Part shown: piece by piece, positions 63,360 to 64,000 of the stretch
Position numbering within the stretch: the first letter of the stretch is position 1
Layout of the letters: each line of letters opens with the position of its first letter
Translations under genes and position numbers: made by a program
NCBI GenBank assembly: GCA_902776565.1
Contig: CACYQN010000002.1
Location: 62,001-126,000 of the forward strand
Reading direction: 5' to 3'
Length of the DNA stretch: 64,000 nt
Source of the DNA: an uncultured Bacteroidia bacterium
GTDB taxonomy: Bacteria; Bacteroidota; Bacteroidia; Bacteroidales; ML635J-15
The notes under the pieces: generated by a model
Told to the model about the DNA's origin: nothing
Database searches by the model: none
The model's input: the letters and a program-made list of their open reading frames with translations, nothing else

Positions 63360-64000
63360 CTAATTCGAAATGGAAACATCCAATTCCAAAATGTCTTCAT
63401 AAAGATTTTTAACCGATGTTACTCCATAATAATCAAGAAGTTCACTAACAACGATTTCAACTTCTACTGGCGCAAAATCCGACTGTTCGTCAAATCCATT
63501 CAAGAACCTAATCATAAAGAAAACATCGAACTTTGCGAACATCCGCTTCACAAAACTTTTGCGGTCGGAAGTATTTTTGCGACATTCGTCAACCAAAGAC
63601 TTGAATTTCTGCTCACCTACAAACTCAATAATCTCGCGTGGAATCGTCGAATCACCATCGTAAAGACTTGGAAATGCCGAATAGAACTCCTTGAGTAGCA
63701 AAAACAATCCGAAATTATACACCTTGCACGAACCTGTCTCAATTATTTTCTTCACCGAACGGCCAGTCCCGAAAGGCACACGCTCCGACACCGACGGCGA
63801 GGGAAAAACTATCGGCTTGTCAACAGAAGCGACCTTCGACTGCAAAGCCAGTTTCTGCAAGAAATAAAAGTCCTCGCCAGCCTGACGACGCGCCATCCCT
63901 CCCATCCGTGCGTATGTTTCCGGCGTAACCGCCAGACACGAACCAATTGTATGAAGGCATTGTGGAATACCTGCAACCTTCTGTGCAAGACGGAAATAGC
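63360..64000 (-). CDS. C-terminal part of a family 2 glycosyltransferase-like protein (5' end outside window)
   Basis: The frame stays open past an internal ATG at 63905 to the window edge. TIGSCLAVTPETYARMGGM then RRQAGEDFYFLQKLA matches the acceptor-side motif (ED near a Gly-rich turn) of GT2 enzymes that Bacteroidota use for surface or lipid-linked glycans. The last 120 residues are a helical extension with no recognised domain (FVKRMFAKFDVFFMIRFL). The donor-binding GT-A half lies outside the window, so the assignment is partial. Confidence 0.75.
   Translation of the reverse strand, partial: YFRLAQKVAGIPQCLHTIGSCLAVTPETYARMGGMARRQAGEDFYFLQKLALQSKVASVDKPIVFPSPSVSERVPFGTGRSVKKIIETGSCKVYNFGLFLLLKEFYSAFPSLYDGDSTIPREIIEFVGEQKFKSLVDECRKNTSDRKSFVKRMFAKFDVFFMIRFLNGFDEQSDFAPVEVEIVVSELLDYYGVTSVKNLYEDILELDVSISN

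Overview
The window is a stretch of chromosome from a member of the Bacteroidota, most likely the order Bacteroidales. Three things point there. Several secreted proteins end in type IX secretion system (T9SS) sorting domains. Promoters follow the Bacteroidota pattern TTTG-N19-TAnnTTTG. The gene families are typical of the group: BatA-type vWA protein, SprB-repeat adhesin, BspA-like LRR protein, membrane-anchored AraC and LytTR regulators, FISUMP protein. No rRNA, tRNA, prophage, insertion sequence transposase or CRISPR array was seen.

Layout. 1-9.4 kb: end of a LysM protein, a transglutaminase-like lipoprotein, then a membrane AraC-type regulator divergent from a 1577-residue C10 cysteine peptidase, with four 20-22 bp direct repeats between the two. 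9.4-23.3 kb: four-helix-bundle protein, lepA, a BspA-like protein, and minus-strand housekeeping genes (M23 peptidase-dxr; slyD-like-unknown-ung; dnaX-nucleoside recognition protein; C69 dipeptidase-rocD). 23.4-25.4 kb: an unusual region without large genes. It holds one plus-strand and four tandem minus-strand promoter/hairpin/terminator units that look like small RNA genes, followed by a minus-strand cluster of very small membrane proteins, an SYPD-repeat protein and a duplicated promoter. 25.4-34.9 kb: a secreted acidic protein, a 1671-residue T9SS adhesin, a Na+/alanine symporter, ogt, a MITE-like element, a 14-bp tandem repeat and a glycosyltransferase.

35-49 kb: a LytTR regulator-mtnA-class II aldolase operon (methylthioribose or 5-deoxyribose phosphate salvage), an acyl-CoA ligase, dacB, an epimerase with a zinc-ribbon-like tail, an rnz operon, rplS, a BatA-type protein and a GH25-like lipoprotein with altered catalytic residues. 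49-64 kb: a disrupted gene remnant, iorAB, the mreBCD-mrdA-rodA cell-shape operon, an unknown pair that includes a membrane-tethered receiver domain, htpG, a FISUMP protein and the end of a family 2 glycosyltransferase.

The best candidates for something undescribed are the small-RNA-like array with its adjacent small-protein cluster (23.4-25.0 kb), the operator-like repeat array at 4.45-4.53 kb, and the receiver domain fused to a C-terminal membrane anchor at 59.7 kb. All functional calls come from motif recognition by eye; no database search was run.
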